Shown here in pieces: positions 13,501 to 24,284 of a DNA stretch of 64,000 nucleotides (the first letter of the stretch is position 1; every line of letters starts with the position of its first letter). The position numbers were made by a program, and so were the translations under genes. Source of the stretch: Lithospermum erythrorhizon (lineage: Eukaryota > Streptophyta > Magnoliopsida > Boraginales > Boraginaceae); assembly GCA_019722365.1 (NCBI GenBank), contig JADFUC010001935.1, forward strand, positions 49,855 through 113,854. Reading direction: 5' to 3'. The notes below the pieces were generated by a model that saw only the letters and a program-made list of their open reading frames with translations, did not search any database and was not told the DNA's origin.

Positions 13501-13984
13501 TATTTACCAAATGGCGCCGGCCGGGCGCCGGGTGGCGGCCGGGTGTCGTTAAGGCCGAAGTTTAGTGCATATATGTGGTATCGGTTTTGTGTCGATCTTC
13601 AACATATTGTCGGTATTATAAATTATGCGGTGTCGGTAATAAAATAAATCAAAAATAAAATTAATTAAATAGAGTGTCGGTATGGTGTCTGTAGAATAAA
13701 TAAATCAAAAAATAAAATTACCTAAATAAAGTGTCGGCAAGGTCGGGTAATAAAATAAATAAAAAAGAAATTAAAATGCTCACGCGCCGGTCATGTCGGT
13801 AGTCTCGAACTCCAAACCAAGCTCGTAATATCTCTATGTAGTCTCAAGCCAAGATGAAATTTAGTGTCGCCGATTAGGCGTCGGTCATATACCGACACAC
13901 GACCCACACACAAAACCCTTATTGGTTTGCAGCGCCGGTTTCGGGCGACACCTTTGCCTTGTTTTCTAGTAATCGCCTAAAATA
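13500..13984 (+). repeat. CACTA right subterminal repeats and terminus
   Basis: A dense series of GTGTCGG/TGTCGGTA/CCGACAC motifs, separated by AATAAAATAAAT spacers, runs from 13500 to 13950. It ends in TTGTTTTCTAGTAAT, an imperfect inverse of CACTACTAGAAAA. This is the strongest subterminal array in the window and fixes the right end of the CACTA region. Confidence 0.75.
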
Positions 13985-14829
13985 CCAAATTAGACTCAAA
14001 GTAGCTCTCAAAATTATTTATCGACCAATTTGTACCCCGATACCCAATTACAGAGACCATTTGCACACCGGTGCATTTACATTGAACAAATCGCAAATAA
14101 CCCTCAATTACTGAGACCATTTCAACAATTAACTCTTTTTCTTTTTATTTGCAACTTGCAACAAAATGTACCATTTTCAAGTATTTTATATTTTGTTGAC
14201 GTCGATATATTTATTGCAAGTATTCGTGCTGCTAATTTTAAACTTAAAAGAAATTTTGAAAAGTAATCATCTTTTGAAATAAAATAAATAAATAAATTGA
14301 CAAGTAACAAGTTACTTAGACATCTTTTCAACAATGTGTGTTAGAGCAATTGGCGACTGGCATTGCACCCACCAGTGCGGTTCTTATACCCAAGCATAGC
14401 GGTTGTGCTTAGATAAAGACTTTGTATCAAAGACCGCTGCATGAAAATACTACATCTGGCTTTTATAAATAAAGATATTATTGTAATTTATATTCAAGTG
14501 ATTAATTCTAAAAAAAATACAATTATATTTATTTCTCGACAAGGTGTAATTCATGAATATATATTCCGAAGAAGTGACTTATTTTCATTAACATTTCTTG
14601 TGGTTTGTAATAATATTTCGATCCAAATCATCCAACAATATTCCAAAACGCGTAGAGTCACAAATTATTACCTCTTGCCCTGATGTAGACGATTTCCACA
14701 TTTCTATCTCCAAAAATTCAAGAACAAAAAACTGCACAAATAAAGTGCATTACTCTCCAATTCTCCAGGATGATCTAAAAGAAATTAACCAATTAGGAAA
14801 TTCATTGTAAGCTATAGAGATCCATTGAA
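13985..14829 (+). promoter_or_regulatory. 5' flank of the CAR gene
   Basis: This 845-bp interval separates the CACTA right end from the CAR start codon and must contain its promoter and leader. A CCAATTA lies at about 14788, but no convincing TATA box could be fixed. Near 14045 and 14105 an imperfect direct repeat (CAATTAC.GAGACCATTT) occurs twice. The transposon boundary lies less than 0.9 kb from the gene, so its regulation could be influenced by silencing of the CACTA element; that is inference. Confidence 0.4.
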
Positions 14830-16773
14830 ATGGAACCCAACGTAAAAGGTCTTGTTCGAATTCGGGTGCGTAGAGGAATCAACCTCGCTGTCCGTGACCT
14901 TACTACTTTAAGCGATCCATACATTGTTTTCACCATGGGATTAGAGGTGAATTTGATGTCGTTTTGATGAATTTTTATCATTCTTGAAACCATGTTCGAG
15001 TTATTTCTTGTTGATCACATTGATCTGATTGTTTTTGTCTGAAAAATGTGTCTCGTCTTGATTATTCATGTATGTGTGTTTGTAATGTATTTTAGAAAGT
15101 GAAGACTCATGTAGTAAAGGATGACTCCAACCCAGAGTGGAATGCTGATTTAGCTATGCATGTGAAGGATCCTAATGTTCCAATATCTCTTGTAAGTCTC
15201 ATCAGGTCATTTGGTTTGAGGGTGGAAAATATAGGGAGGAATTGCTAAATAGTCCCAAGAAAGATAATCCCTACATAGCTGTGGGTCGATAAAATGCATA
15301 ACGAATAAAGATAGACTCGTGAATCGCCATGAAATGACAATTTGGTCCCTGAACGTCAATGACAGTCAATGGCTAATAGTTTTGGGGCATCATTTTAAGT
15401 AAAGAAAGAGTTTAGGCCCATTTGTTGATTCTAATTTTTATAACAAGAATTATTAATTGTTGGTTAATTCTCTGTTTCTTCCTCTGCTTTCATTTTTAAT
15501 GCGCCACCATGCAAGCATTGCCCACATTGCCACAAGTGGTGCGACGAAGGTGGTGGGGTGATGAAGTTGGTGTTGATGGATGTGGCACGCGCGACAAGAT
15601 GGAGAAAGTGAAAGTGAAAGTGATGATGATGGATTGATGGTGATGAAGATGAAATGGAAACGGATGGAATGGGGTGGGATGTGGATAGGGGTAGGGGACT
15701 TTTTTTTTTTTGATAATCGGTAGGGGCAGGGGACGCGGGTTAATTTTGATTTTCTTTTATAACATTTGTGTATTAAGCCTAATTAATAATTGTGATTATT
15801 AAATTGGCCTAAACTCTTCTATACTTCCTAAAATTATGCCCCAAAACTGTTAGACATCGACGGTCATCGACGGGCCGGCATCAAATTATCACCCGCCTAA
15901 TTAAATTATTGAGACTATTATTATATTATCGTTATCACTATCTTACTGCCCGCACCAAAATTACAATTTACTCTTCCACAAAATAAATATAGGCTACTTT
16001 TACTCCCTCAAACAAGCCAGGCCAAAATCCTTCTTCTTAGAGACAATTCATCTATTTTGATCGTTAACAAATCAATTCTAACTAAGACTCTGTCAGTTTT
16101 CTTCAATCTTACCAGCCTAATATCTCACTAGTCGTATGTATACTACAATTCTTTGTTACTTATTTATGTCTATTTTACTTAAGTAATTGTTGGAAGATGT
16201 TTGAATCCTCTATTATACTTTGTGTGATATTTTGTGCTACGTACAATTCTTTAATACCATGCCACAAATTTTATTTTTTGTTTTTGAATTAACTTAAATA
16301 ACAATAAAGACACATGTCACAATCTCAAGATCATAGAACGAAAGTGCAACCGGTGATTTATTCCCTTATTGAAGTCATCTTTTGAATGTTATTACGGACT
16401 AGTGTTGAGATATATTTCAGAATTCAGGAGATATTAGCTGATATATTCTAAGTCTATTCATTCTTAACAGAGTGTGTTCGACAAGGATAATGTCACGTTG
16501 GATGATAAATTGGGAGATGCAGAATTTGACATAAGGACTTTAGTAAGATGTATGAAAAAGGGCACTGAAGCTCTTCCTGATGGTACAAATCTCGATCGAG
16601 TCGAACCGAGCAGCGACAACCATCTAGCCGATACGAGCTATGTTATTTGGCAAAATGGTAAAATGGTTCAAGAAATGCGCCTCAAGCTGCGGAATATTGA
16701 GTGTGGTGAAGTGGAGATCCAAGTAGAGTGGGTTGATCTTACAGATGCTTCAGCCTACAAGATTCTAGAGTAA
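14830..16773 (+). CDS. C2-domain ABA-related (CAR) family protein, 3 exons
   Basis: Exons 14830-14946, 15096-15191 and 16471-16773 join in phase 0 with GT-AG introns to give 171 residues, the usual size of plant CAR proteins. One C2 domain fills it. DPYIVF (residues 29-34) and Asp23/Asp29 form the first Ca2+ loop; NPEWN lies at 51-55; FDKDN with Asp75, Asp77 and Asp83 forms the other loop, followed by GDAEFD. The C-terminal part (NGKMVQ, LRNIECGEVEIQVEW, about 133-158) matches the CAR-specific extension. Characterised CAR proteins bind acidic membrane lipids with Ca2+ and recruit PYR/PYL abscisic acid receptors to the plasma membrane; that role is by homology. The ATG at 14830 is in good context (GAAATGG). 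No stop or frameshift is present; it is the only intact gene here. Intron 2 (1279 bp) hosts a long-TIR element. Confidence 0.93.
15336..15889. mobile_element. Long-TIR MITE/MULE-like element in CAR intron 2
   Basis: The first and last ~120 bases are imperfect inverted repeats. The left part reads AATTTGGTCCCTGAACGTC and later TAGTTTTGGGGCAT; the right part holds ATGCCCCAAAACTGT and GTCATCGACGGGCC in inverse orientation. GAGTTTAGGCC and AATTATTAATT are also shared. The centre is G-rich with GATGGTGATGA-type text and no known coding. The GGTCCCTGAAC terminus resembles Mutator-like non-autonomous elements of plants. No clear target duplication was found. Confidence 0.7.
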
Positions 16774-16861
16774 GGTCCTAGATCGTCTGGCACAGAACAT
16801 CTCGTTCTTTGACATTACTTATTTTGTACTTATAAATAGATGATCGGTTACGTCATACTTA

Positions 16862-16867
16862 AAATAA
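16862..16867 (+). terminator. Putative polyadenylation signal of the CAR gene
   Basis: AATAAA lies 89 bases after the stop codon in an AT-rich 3' flank, a plausible near-upstream element for plant polyadenylation. Plant signals are weakly constrained, so this is only a candidate. Confidence 0.45.
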
Positions 16868-17389
16868 ATGTTATATTAAACGAACATGTATAAATTTACT
16901 TTGTGTCATCAATTGATACATAATTTCACCGTTAAGGCGTTAGTGCCGTGCTACCCGGTCCATTATATGTCCTAGCTACTATATAGCCACTGTGTATTTG
17001 GACACTCATATATTGATATGTTCCTTGGAATGTGCATAATGTTCGCAGTACCATCACTAACAATTGAAAGTTGGTTGGAGGATGTTATTTTTTTGTGCCA
17101 TGTGTTTTCTTGGTGGGAAATGGATGATACTACTCTGGAATGAAATGTCTTGCATGCAGTAAGTCACCGAACAATTGCAACTTTCCAAATAGATCACTTT
17201 CTATATAAAGAGGAGAAATTGTGTGCAGTGTATAAATTTTTTGCTTATGCATTAAAAGTCCGGCCCCATAATATAACGAGTACTATTGTTAAATCAACAA
17301 ATACTAAGAGTCTTTGTGCTCCTTCCATAATAATTTCTTATCTAGGATATGATGATTTTAGTATTGTAGATGACAACATAAATTTATGC
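16868..17389. other. 3' flank of the CAR gene, no gene seen
   Basis: Ordinary AT-rich sequence. An 85-codon open frame (17150-17407) has no recognisable motif and ends at the boundary of the duplicated segment. Nothing else can be supported. Confidence 0.4.
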
Positions 17390-17880
17390 GCTCCAGGGCG
17401 TGCCTAGTAGTCATCTACGAAATTGACACAATTATTGTTGAAAAATCCCTCAAAGATGTTTGGTCATTTCATTACAAACAAAACATGCCGAAAGAAAGGA
17501 CAAACATTTATGCCATTTCGTTGTTTGCTACGAGTTGTAAATTGCAGGAGCCGCCGGACAGATAAGATATAGAGAGCCATAAATGTCCACTATGCCTTAA
17601 AGCAGGAAACATATACTATTTGATTTCTAATACATCAATTAAAGATCATAATGGAAAAGATCGGTGTTTCAGTGTTATAACGGAAGCTATTCAGACGAGA
17701 ATCGAGTTATGCTAACTTTATAAAAGTAGCACACAGTATTTGCTGCCTCTACAACTTGTTAGAACTACTTCATGGGCTCCAAGCCCACAAAATCTTCTTT
17801 ACTATAATCTATGCTACAATTACGCATCTCGAAAGCTAACTTATAATTGAAACTTATTTCTGCATACTATGTATAACAAG
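17390..17880. repeat. Duplicated segment, upstream copy, with a copia LTR piece
   Basis: Sequence from TAGTAGTCATCTACGAAATT onward matches 21620-22085 in direct orientation with scattered substitutions and small indels. The last ~200 bases (from TGTTATAACGG at 17671) equal the beginning of the copia LTR that starts at 21902, so the duplicated block includes both host-side flank and retrotransposon sequence. The two copies are about 4.2 kb apart and enclose the hAT relic. Confidence 0.85.
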
Positions 17881-18450
17881 TTTAAGGTTAAACGTCAACT
17901 TAGTCTCCCTAGTCGACCTACACCATCGCTTGGTACGCCTAGTCAATTCCTCACATTGTGAGTAAAAAATTAGAAGTCAACAATCACCTTGGGGCAATGC
18001 ATCGAGTCCCAAACATGGTTCTACTACATCCTCATCATCCGAATCGGTTAATGAATTAACTCAATACTGAAAACAGCTTTTGACACAAATCAATACATGA
18101 AAGACAACCCTTTCGATCTTTTAAAATGGTGGTCTATGAAGGCAAGTACATTTCCGATTTTATCCAAGATGGCAAGGGAGGTATTGGCTATACCAATGTC
18201 TACAATAGCAAGTGAATCAGCATTTAGTACGAAGCTTCCAATATTATACTCAAAGACGCTCAAGGCCAACAACAAGCCTCTAAGAATCAAGTTTGTGTAG
18301 AAATCAAGGATCGGACGGCCGACCAACGGAAGCAAAGAGACGATCCATATGACGAAAACAGATGAATACATGTTCGAGACCTTAGCGATGTTTGAAGAAC
18401 ATATCCTAATGGAAGAGGAAGCGGATGCCGATCAAAATGATCATTGACGC
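17881..18450 (+). pseudogene. hAT transposase C-terminal dimerisation domain relic
   Basis: The open frame at 18097-18300 translates to MKDNPFDLLKWWSMKASTFP, then ILSKMAREVLAIPMSTIASE and SAFST. That is the hallmark hAT-C dimerisation motif (family: DLLKWWK..YP.LS.MARD.LAIP.STVASESAFST). Downstream bases up to about 18448 continue in a shifted frame with acidic text (EEHILMEEEADADQ), like the usual hAT tail. The BED zinc finger and DDE catalytic parts were not seen. It is a truncated, non-functional fragment lying between the duplicated segments. Confidence 0.88.
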
Positions 18451-18479
18451 TTCTTCTGGGTGATGAATTACCTACGAAA

Positions 18480-19140
18480 TAGAATTATATGAAGTTAAAG
18501 TTGTTTATCTTAATATTTTTGTAACAAACGGTACACGTATTTGTAATAATAAAATTATCATTTATTCTATGAAGTTAAAGTTGTTTATCTTTAATATTAA
18601 AATAAAACTGTACACGCTTTATACGAACGCCGGGACGTTAAAATAAAAAATTAAGGTTCAGACAAATCTGTACACGTTTAATTAGGCGCAATAATTTTTC
18701 TAAGAGCCACCCAAAACCCAGTAGCATTCTCGATCATTTTCCCTAAACGCATTTCCTCTTATTGGAAAACGCTGGGGACGCGAAAACACATAAATACTAA
18801 ATAAACGGTACACGTTTAATTAGGGAAGTGTGCTACCTTTTAAGAGACACTCAAAAACGAGTTGTATTCTCGATCATTTTTTCCCCAAACGCATTCGCCT
18901 TATCAAACGTTGGGACGCTTAAAACACATAAATAAGTTTTCTGAATAAACGTGTAACACGCTAATTTGTATGCAAAAATAATTTTGAAAGACACTCACAA
19001 AACGAGTTTATTCTGATCATTTTTTTCCCTAAACGTTACCTCGCTCTAATTTAAACGCTTGTAACGCTAAAACACAAAATACTGCAAAAACGTACACGTT
19101 GACTAAGTTGCACACATTTAATTGGGGCGTGTACCGCTTA
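18480..19140. repeat. Tandem array with ~140-bp period
   Basis: Units carry a GTACACGTTTAATTAGG-like head, then AAGAGACACTCAAAAACGAGTT, TTCTCGATCATTTTTTCCC, and AAACGC..GACGCTTAAAACACATAAATA. Heads fall at about 18671, 18807, 18953 and 19094 (spacing 136-146); shorter degenerate heads occur at 18533 and 18611. The array follows the hAT coding relic and is probably subterminal repeat DNA of that element. Confidence 0.8.
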
Positions 19141-20640
19141 ATAGATTCCAAGCTTGAAATTCATAACACAATTTAAATTTCAAACTTCCAAAACCAAAAT
19201 CTTCAACTCAATCCTCAAATCTTTCTCCAACTATTATATCTTAACATATTCATTTACTCAATTTGGTTCAAATTAGTATCAATAATCACATTCAATTATT
19301 ACCCAATTGCTTCAATTTGAAAAATGGGACTAAGAAGTTCAAAGAGGAAAGAAAAGTTCTAAATGCAAGAGGCCGTGAACGCGAGGAAACGGTGTTAGAA
19401 ACCTGGAATAAATCCTTCCGCCCGAGTCCCAGTCCGATGGCAATAACGGTGGGGACAATAATGAAGGGGGTGATAATGTTATAAACCGCAAAAAATGTAA
19501 AGAGCTGGATCAGACGAGATCGTCGAAATTACGGAGGTAACTGCAATATTTTGTTTTGACTGCATTATCAAATACCAAACTTCATATAATTGCAACTTTT
19601 GTTAGTAATCGTACCCCACATAGTCGATCAATTTCATAATTCGCTTTGTTGGGTTGTTAACTGACGGGGGTACGGTTATGCGCATTATAATGTTAATGGC
19701 GTCATGGGTAGTTTTACGGAACAAGATTTGAAGCAGAGCATTGCATGAAAAGTAGGCGGATACTATGATTACGTAGAGAGTGGTGGTGCAAAAGTATTCG
19801 CTGATTGTGTGGAGGACGGCGCCGGCGATTCTTAACAATGGTCGTAGGCTGTAAGCAACTTGGCATAGCGTGAGGGTATTAATTTGAACGGCCTTCAAAA
19901 AGATTGTTTGGAAGCGTCGCTCATGGGTCCTTGCCTACCAATGGGCCGGAGCCATTTTATGTTGCTTTTGGTCACTGCGTGGGCCTTTGTTAGCCGGGTT
20001 TCGTTAATTTACCGCATATGATGATAGAACATATGAGCTACCAAAAGAATAACCCCGATCAATGGCGGTACGATCATCTCGATACGCTGTTAATGTCGAA
20101 AAATGTTCGATTATGGAAGCGTCAACAAACGGGTACAATATGTCGGAAAGTATTATCGGAAAACAATCGTTGCTTGCCCAGGTCAGATATGGGAGGGTGC
20201 GTTGCCAAGGCTCTGGAAGTTTTCGAGCAATTTGAGCTCGTGAGGAACGACAAAGGGAGTTTAACAGTTGTCCACCTCAACGCCGCCTATCAGATGTACA
20301 CCAAGTAACGGGGAGCCACTAACCTATCCACAACCCGGGATTTATGCATCGACCGAAGCAGGCCCTCCCATGGAATCCATCGAGTAGGATATGAGGTCAT
20401 TTACGTAGGCATCCTACTGACCACCACCACCGCCACCGCTTGATCTACTCCGGCTAAAACACACTGAGTGAATGTGTTTTTGGTTTTATGTTATTATGTA
20501 CTTTGAAACAATTATGGTTTATTTTATTTTATGTCATGTACGGTGTTCAACAATTTAGTATTTATGGTTTGCAATTTAGTATTTATGGTTTGCAATTTTA
20601 TGTCATGTTGTTTTATCGCCGACTTCCGTTTGTTAAGGCA
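19141..20640 (+). other. Unidentified coding-like region between hAT remains
   Basis: Base composition rises to a coding-like level at 19380-19500 and 19610-20320. Open frames such as 20018-20308 (96 codons, ending HLNAAYQMYTK) look like decayed protein sequence, but I do not recognise a family. A GTAACT at the end of the first block (about 19532) could be a splice donor. Its position between the 140-bp array and the hAT-like subterminal region suggests transposon cargo or a second transposon ORF. Confidence 0.35.
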
Positions 20641-21040
20641 AAATCGCATTATGCTTCAGATTCGGGCGCTTAACGGCCCGCTTATATTAACGCTACTAAT
20701 GCTAGTTCCTAGATGTATTTCATGGCTTTAAACGCTACCACGCTTTGCATTAAACGTTACCAATGCTAATTTCATGTATTTAATTCACGTTAATCGATTA
20801 AACGCTACCAATGCCTAATAGTAAGAGCGGTAACGCTTATTACCGGTTTCGCGGCCTTTAACCAAACTCGTGCCGGCGGCCCCGCGCTCGAACCGCCCGG
20901 CTGGGGCTAAACTCTGGCCTGCATTCACTTCGCTTATAAACGGACTGCGGGCTCGTGGGCCTCTCTCTGGGCTCGGAGCGACCTAATCCGGTTACCGGCC
21001 AAACTCCGCGAATAGCCACCGTCTGCCCGTTTGCCACGTC
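20640..21040. repeat. hAT-like subterminal region, right side
   Basis: Several TTAAACGCTACCAATGC-type repeats (about 20728, 20752 and 20787) are followed by GC-rich text with many GGCC/CCCGG and AACGGnCnnGGGCTC phrases up to about 21010, a style common at ends of plant hAT elements. AAACGCT also recurs in the array at 18480-19140, so both may flank one element. Terminal inverted repeats and an 8-bp duplication were not found. Confidence 0.45.
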
Positions 21041-21619
21041 AGTACTGGTACATTAGCTTTTTTTCCCCATAAATTTCATTTTACTTTTCCTACACAAAAA
21101 TTAGGTAAAAACAAAGATAGTATCTATCTAATTAAGTTTAAACAAAGATTATAATATAATAAATTATATTTATAAAATGCTATATTTTATACACTTATCG
21201 CAGATTTACGAGAGATCCGATTATGCCGCTGTGGGTATAGCTGAATCGCAAAAAGCTCGAAAAGTTGGGCACGACCATAGCTTCTTCATGCGGTGCTGGC
21301 TCGGTTTTCACAAGGTCGAATCTCGTATCGAAGTTTCGCTGAAAGCAGTAACTGCTTCCATCAATCGAGCATATCCAAATGATTTGCCTTTCAAGGTTAA
21401 GAGCACAGTAATATAGGATTCTTAGTTTGATAGTTTCAAACTTATGAGAGATCCGATTATAGGTTCTTGACTTCTTGTATTGAGTTACATATAAGATGGA
21501 ATATTGGATGGAAAAGTAATTGTGTGAGACATTCAATCTACTTTTAGAATTTATGAAATTGCAAATGTCTGTTATAAATTGGGATGAATCTCGAAAGTAT
21601 TTAATTAGACGGTTCTGCC
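21041..21619. other. Region with an unassigned 79-codon open frame
   Basis: AT-rich sequence followed by a better-composed block (21177-21416) whose + strand frame reads RSDYAAVGIAESQKARKVGH and GFHKVESRIEVSLKAVTAS. I recognise no family. The phrase GAGAGATCCGATTAT occurs at about 21211 and again at about 21445, bracketing the block. It could be an exon of a lost host gene or transposon cargo. Confidence 0.3.
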
Positions 21620-21901
21620 AGTGTTGGGTGTGTCTAGTAGTTATCTACGAAATTGACATAATTATTGTTAAAAATCCCCAAAGGATGTTTGGTTACTCTA
21701 TTACAAACAAAACATGCTGAAAGAAAGGACAAATATTTATGCCATTTCATTGTTTCATACGAGTTGTAATTGTAGGGAGCCGTTGGACAAATAAGAATAT
21801 GAGAGCCATAAATGTCCGCCATGCCTTAAAAAGAAACATATACTATTTGATTTCTAATACATCAATTAGAGATCATAATGGAAAAGATTGAGGTTTTTGT
21901 A
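21620..21901. repeat. Duplicated segment, downstream copy (host side)
   Basis: Matches 17390-17670 in direct orientation and abuts the left LTR of the copia element. It ends with TTGTA, which is also found just after that element (24648-24652), so this copy keeps the original insertion junction. Confidence 0.85.
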
Positions 21902-22291
21902 TGTTATAACGAATCTATTCAGATGAATCGAGTTATAAGAACTTTATAAACTAAGAACATGTAGATTTTTACTGGTGTTCCCCGATAACTTGTTAGAACT
22001 ACTTCATGGCTCCAAGTCACAAAAATCTTCACTATAATCTGAGCTATAATCACGCATCTTGAGCCAACTTACACCCAAACCTAATGTAATCATGTTCTCA
22101 CACTATTCCTGTAATGTAATTACAAGACTTAATTGGAAATAATTGAAGTAATGGTACAATCGAACTCATGTAAAGCCTCAAGCCATTTAGTACAAGAAAT
22201 AATTTATATACATATCTCATATATAGGCCATTGACTTAGAAAAATTCTTTGTAGTCTTCCTATGTAGTATATATTCAAGTCACTTTCAACA
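21902..22291 (-). repeat. 3' LTR of the copia element
   Basis: Pairs with 24300-24647; shared landmarks are GGCTCCAAG, ATCTTCACTATAATCTGAGCT, ATATACATAT..CATATATAGGCCA and ATATTCAAGTCACTTTCAACA. Its first ~200 bases are also present at 17671-17880. Confidence 0.88.
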
Positions 22292-22303
22292 AATCTCCAC
22301 CTT
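22292..22303 (-). promoter_or_regulatory. Polypurine tract of the copia element
   Basis: AAGGTGGAGATT on the minus strand directly before TGTTGAAAG, the standard copia plus-strand priming site. Confidence 0.85.
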
Positions 22304-23541
22304 GACTCAATCAAGCAGAGAATGGTAAAATCGGAAAAACTTCCCTGTGAAGTGCAATCTCTATGTACCCCAAGTACCACGTGTCTACATAAGAAACCAG
22401 ATACCAAATGCTTAGACGTATGATGTACTCAATAAACAGAGTGCACCAACGCCGCCCAAAAGTACTTAGACGCGATGATGCGCCCATTACTTTAACACCC
22501 GTAAGAGATAGACAATGCTAAGTCGCACCTCCACCTCACATATTTCTTTTCCCTGTCACTCAGTGTTGTAGTAAACCCAAACGAGCAAGTCCAAACGCCG
22601 GTGAACCTCGCCTCGCAGAAACTCCTCTTCACCGCCCTGATATCCCAAAGCTAACCATATCAACACCCGCCACGGCACCAAAACGGAACTAACGAATACC
22701 AAAACATGCCCGTCTTCTATCCAACTAGAAATATCCAATGCATCACCTCCCCGACGCTCCTCCAAACAACAAACGACCCACGAGAATCGAGCTGTCAGAC
22801 AACCAACAACAATTGGCTCCAACTCATCCTCATAGTCGCACGACATATTGTTGCACATCGGGCCATAACTCTCTGGCGACATCCTCGAGCTACTCCATGA
22901 CGTTCCATGAAACCCCGAGTCACCGGGCGATACCGCTAATTGTACGAGAACGGTAAGGTACCTCCTCCGACTCACTACTAACCTGCATTCTTCGCCTCCA
23001 CCTATTTCCCCAACATCACACAAAGCTAAATCCTAAAATACAAAACAATGCCATAACTTGTATCTAATAAAAGTTCCACGCCCACACCACTAAGACATCC
23101 AAACCTATAACAGACAAAAACCTTCACTTTCTGTTAAAACTCTCTATCTTGTCCATAACGACTAAAAATAACAAATTCCTCGTCAAGTGAAACACATGTC
23201 TAACCTTCGCCAATGTACAATCTCCACCATCAGCAAGTGCTTACTCCTACCCGAGTCAATTCCCTAAATCCATCTTCACTCAAAAAATACTAGGCCATAA
23301 AATACAATGTCACCTTCAATCTACTCATGTCAAAATCACCTCTTCGTAGAGGGACACACACGCACCAATTTGAGATCAAGAATCTACACATTGGTGTCGA
23401 ATGCGACCTATGGCAATCTGTGGTCATGTCCTCTCCGAGAATGGGCTACCATCGCCGGGTAAGTCCATCAGCACTCACCACGGCACTCTCTTGTTGTTCA
23501 TTCCTCAGTCCCCGACAATCACATTTCCAACGCCCCACCTG
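22304..23541 (-). pseudogene. Degenerate pol remnant of the copia element
   Basis: This ~1.2-kb stretch between gag and the polypurine tract should hold pol. The longest - strand frame (22556-23023, 155 codons) has only a weak likeness to the copia RNase H stretch (EDGHVLVFVSSVLVPWR against TTGYVFTFGGGPISWRS-like). I saw no integrase or YVDD reverse transcriptase motif. It is best described as a heavily shortened or scrambled pol. Confidence 0.35.
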
Positions 23542-24284
23542 CTAAATTGCACCTATCGCTTCCTCCAACCCCGACCGGCCCGCCGAGAACTTTCTCCATC
23601 GGCTCATCACCACTAAATAAGTAGCAACTAGTGCACCAAACGGTCCGACTGTAGTACTAGAACCACCACTACAACTAATACGCAAATCCTTGTTATGGAG
23701 GACAGATCTCACTTCTTCCAGAGATAAAGAATCTTTACCATTTGTCATAGACTCCCTAAAGTTCTCATATGACATAGGTAAAGAGGCTAACAAAATCAAA
23801 GCAGCATCCTCATCCTCAATCTTAATATCTATATTACGCAAATCAAGTAATATCCTATTAAGATGATCTAGGTGGTTTTTAAGAGATGTACCTTCCTGCA
23901 TTCTTAGCCCAAAATGCACGTTGTTTCCAACAACAACTATTGGTCGCTCTCTTCAATATATAGCTGCATCTCAAGCCTGAGCCACTCTTCTACATACGTA
24001 CCCCTCAAGCTTGAGCCACATCCCGCCAGTAGTGATCGCCCCTCCCGAAACCTCCGCGATAACCTCATCATCCAAAGCAACTACGCCGAAAGACGCCTCC
24101 TCATGCTCATGTTATTCGGTAACGGCGCCGGGGTGGATTTTCCAACGAGTGGTTCCCGTGAGCCCCTCTCGCTTTCAGTGAATTTCCTTGGCTTCATTTG
24201 CCAAAGACTGAAATTGTTTCTCCCAGTGAACCTCTCAATTTTAATTCCTTCACCACTCATCTTCTTCGCAGATCTAAAATCCAT
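23542..24284 (-). pseudogene. Copia gag polyprotein, frameshifted
   Basis: The start codon (complement of 24282-24284) directly follows the primer-binding site. The first part includes KIERFTGRNNFSLWQMK, the classic copia gag N-terminus. After a damaged stretch (23920-24080, with MWLKLE-like text) the second part (23542-23919) reads LRMQEGTSLKNHLDHLNRIL, DLRNIDIKIEDEDAALILLA, SLPMSYENF and KDSLSLEEVRS, matching the UBN2/Retrotran_gag domain. Gag forms the particle that packages element RNA. The zinc-knuckle region beyond is not intact. Confidence 0.93.

Larger units (their letters stand above)
2349..13984 (+). mobile_element. CACTA (En/Spm) DNA transposon composite
   Basis: The left end begins CACTACTAAAAC (2349). 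The right end reads GTTTTCTAGTAAT (13971-13983), close to the reverse complement of the same CACTACTAGAAAAC-type terminus. Both ends are followed inward by many copies of GTGTCGG or CCGACAC, the subterminal repeat style of CACTA elements. Inside lie TNPA-like and TNP2-like coding remains, both on +. A ~2.4-kb LTR (LTR-Y copy 1) interrupts the middle, and left-end-like subterminal sequence recurs at 8090-8560. The interval may therefore be two CACTA elements, one nested in or adjacent to the other. Three-base target duplications do not match at the outer ends (CTC versus GCC), which fits a composite. Confidence 0.75.

Noticed and set aside
18480..19140. CRISPR-like or centromeric satellite array
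   Set aside because: Repeats and spacers are not of CRISPR form and the genome is eukaryotic; only 3-4 degenerate copies are present, next to hAT coding, so subterminal transposon repeats are more likely than a centromeric satellite.
22556..23023. 155-codon minus-strand frame as a separate gene
   Set aside because: It is internal to the copia element, between gag and the polypurine tract, in pol position; only faint RNase H likeness, so it is treated as a pol remnant.
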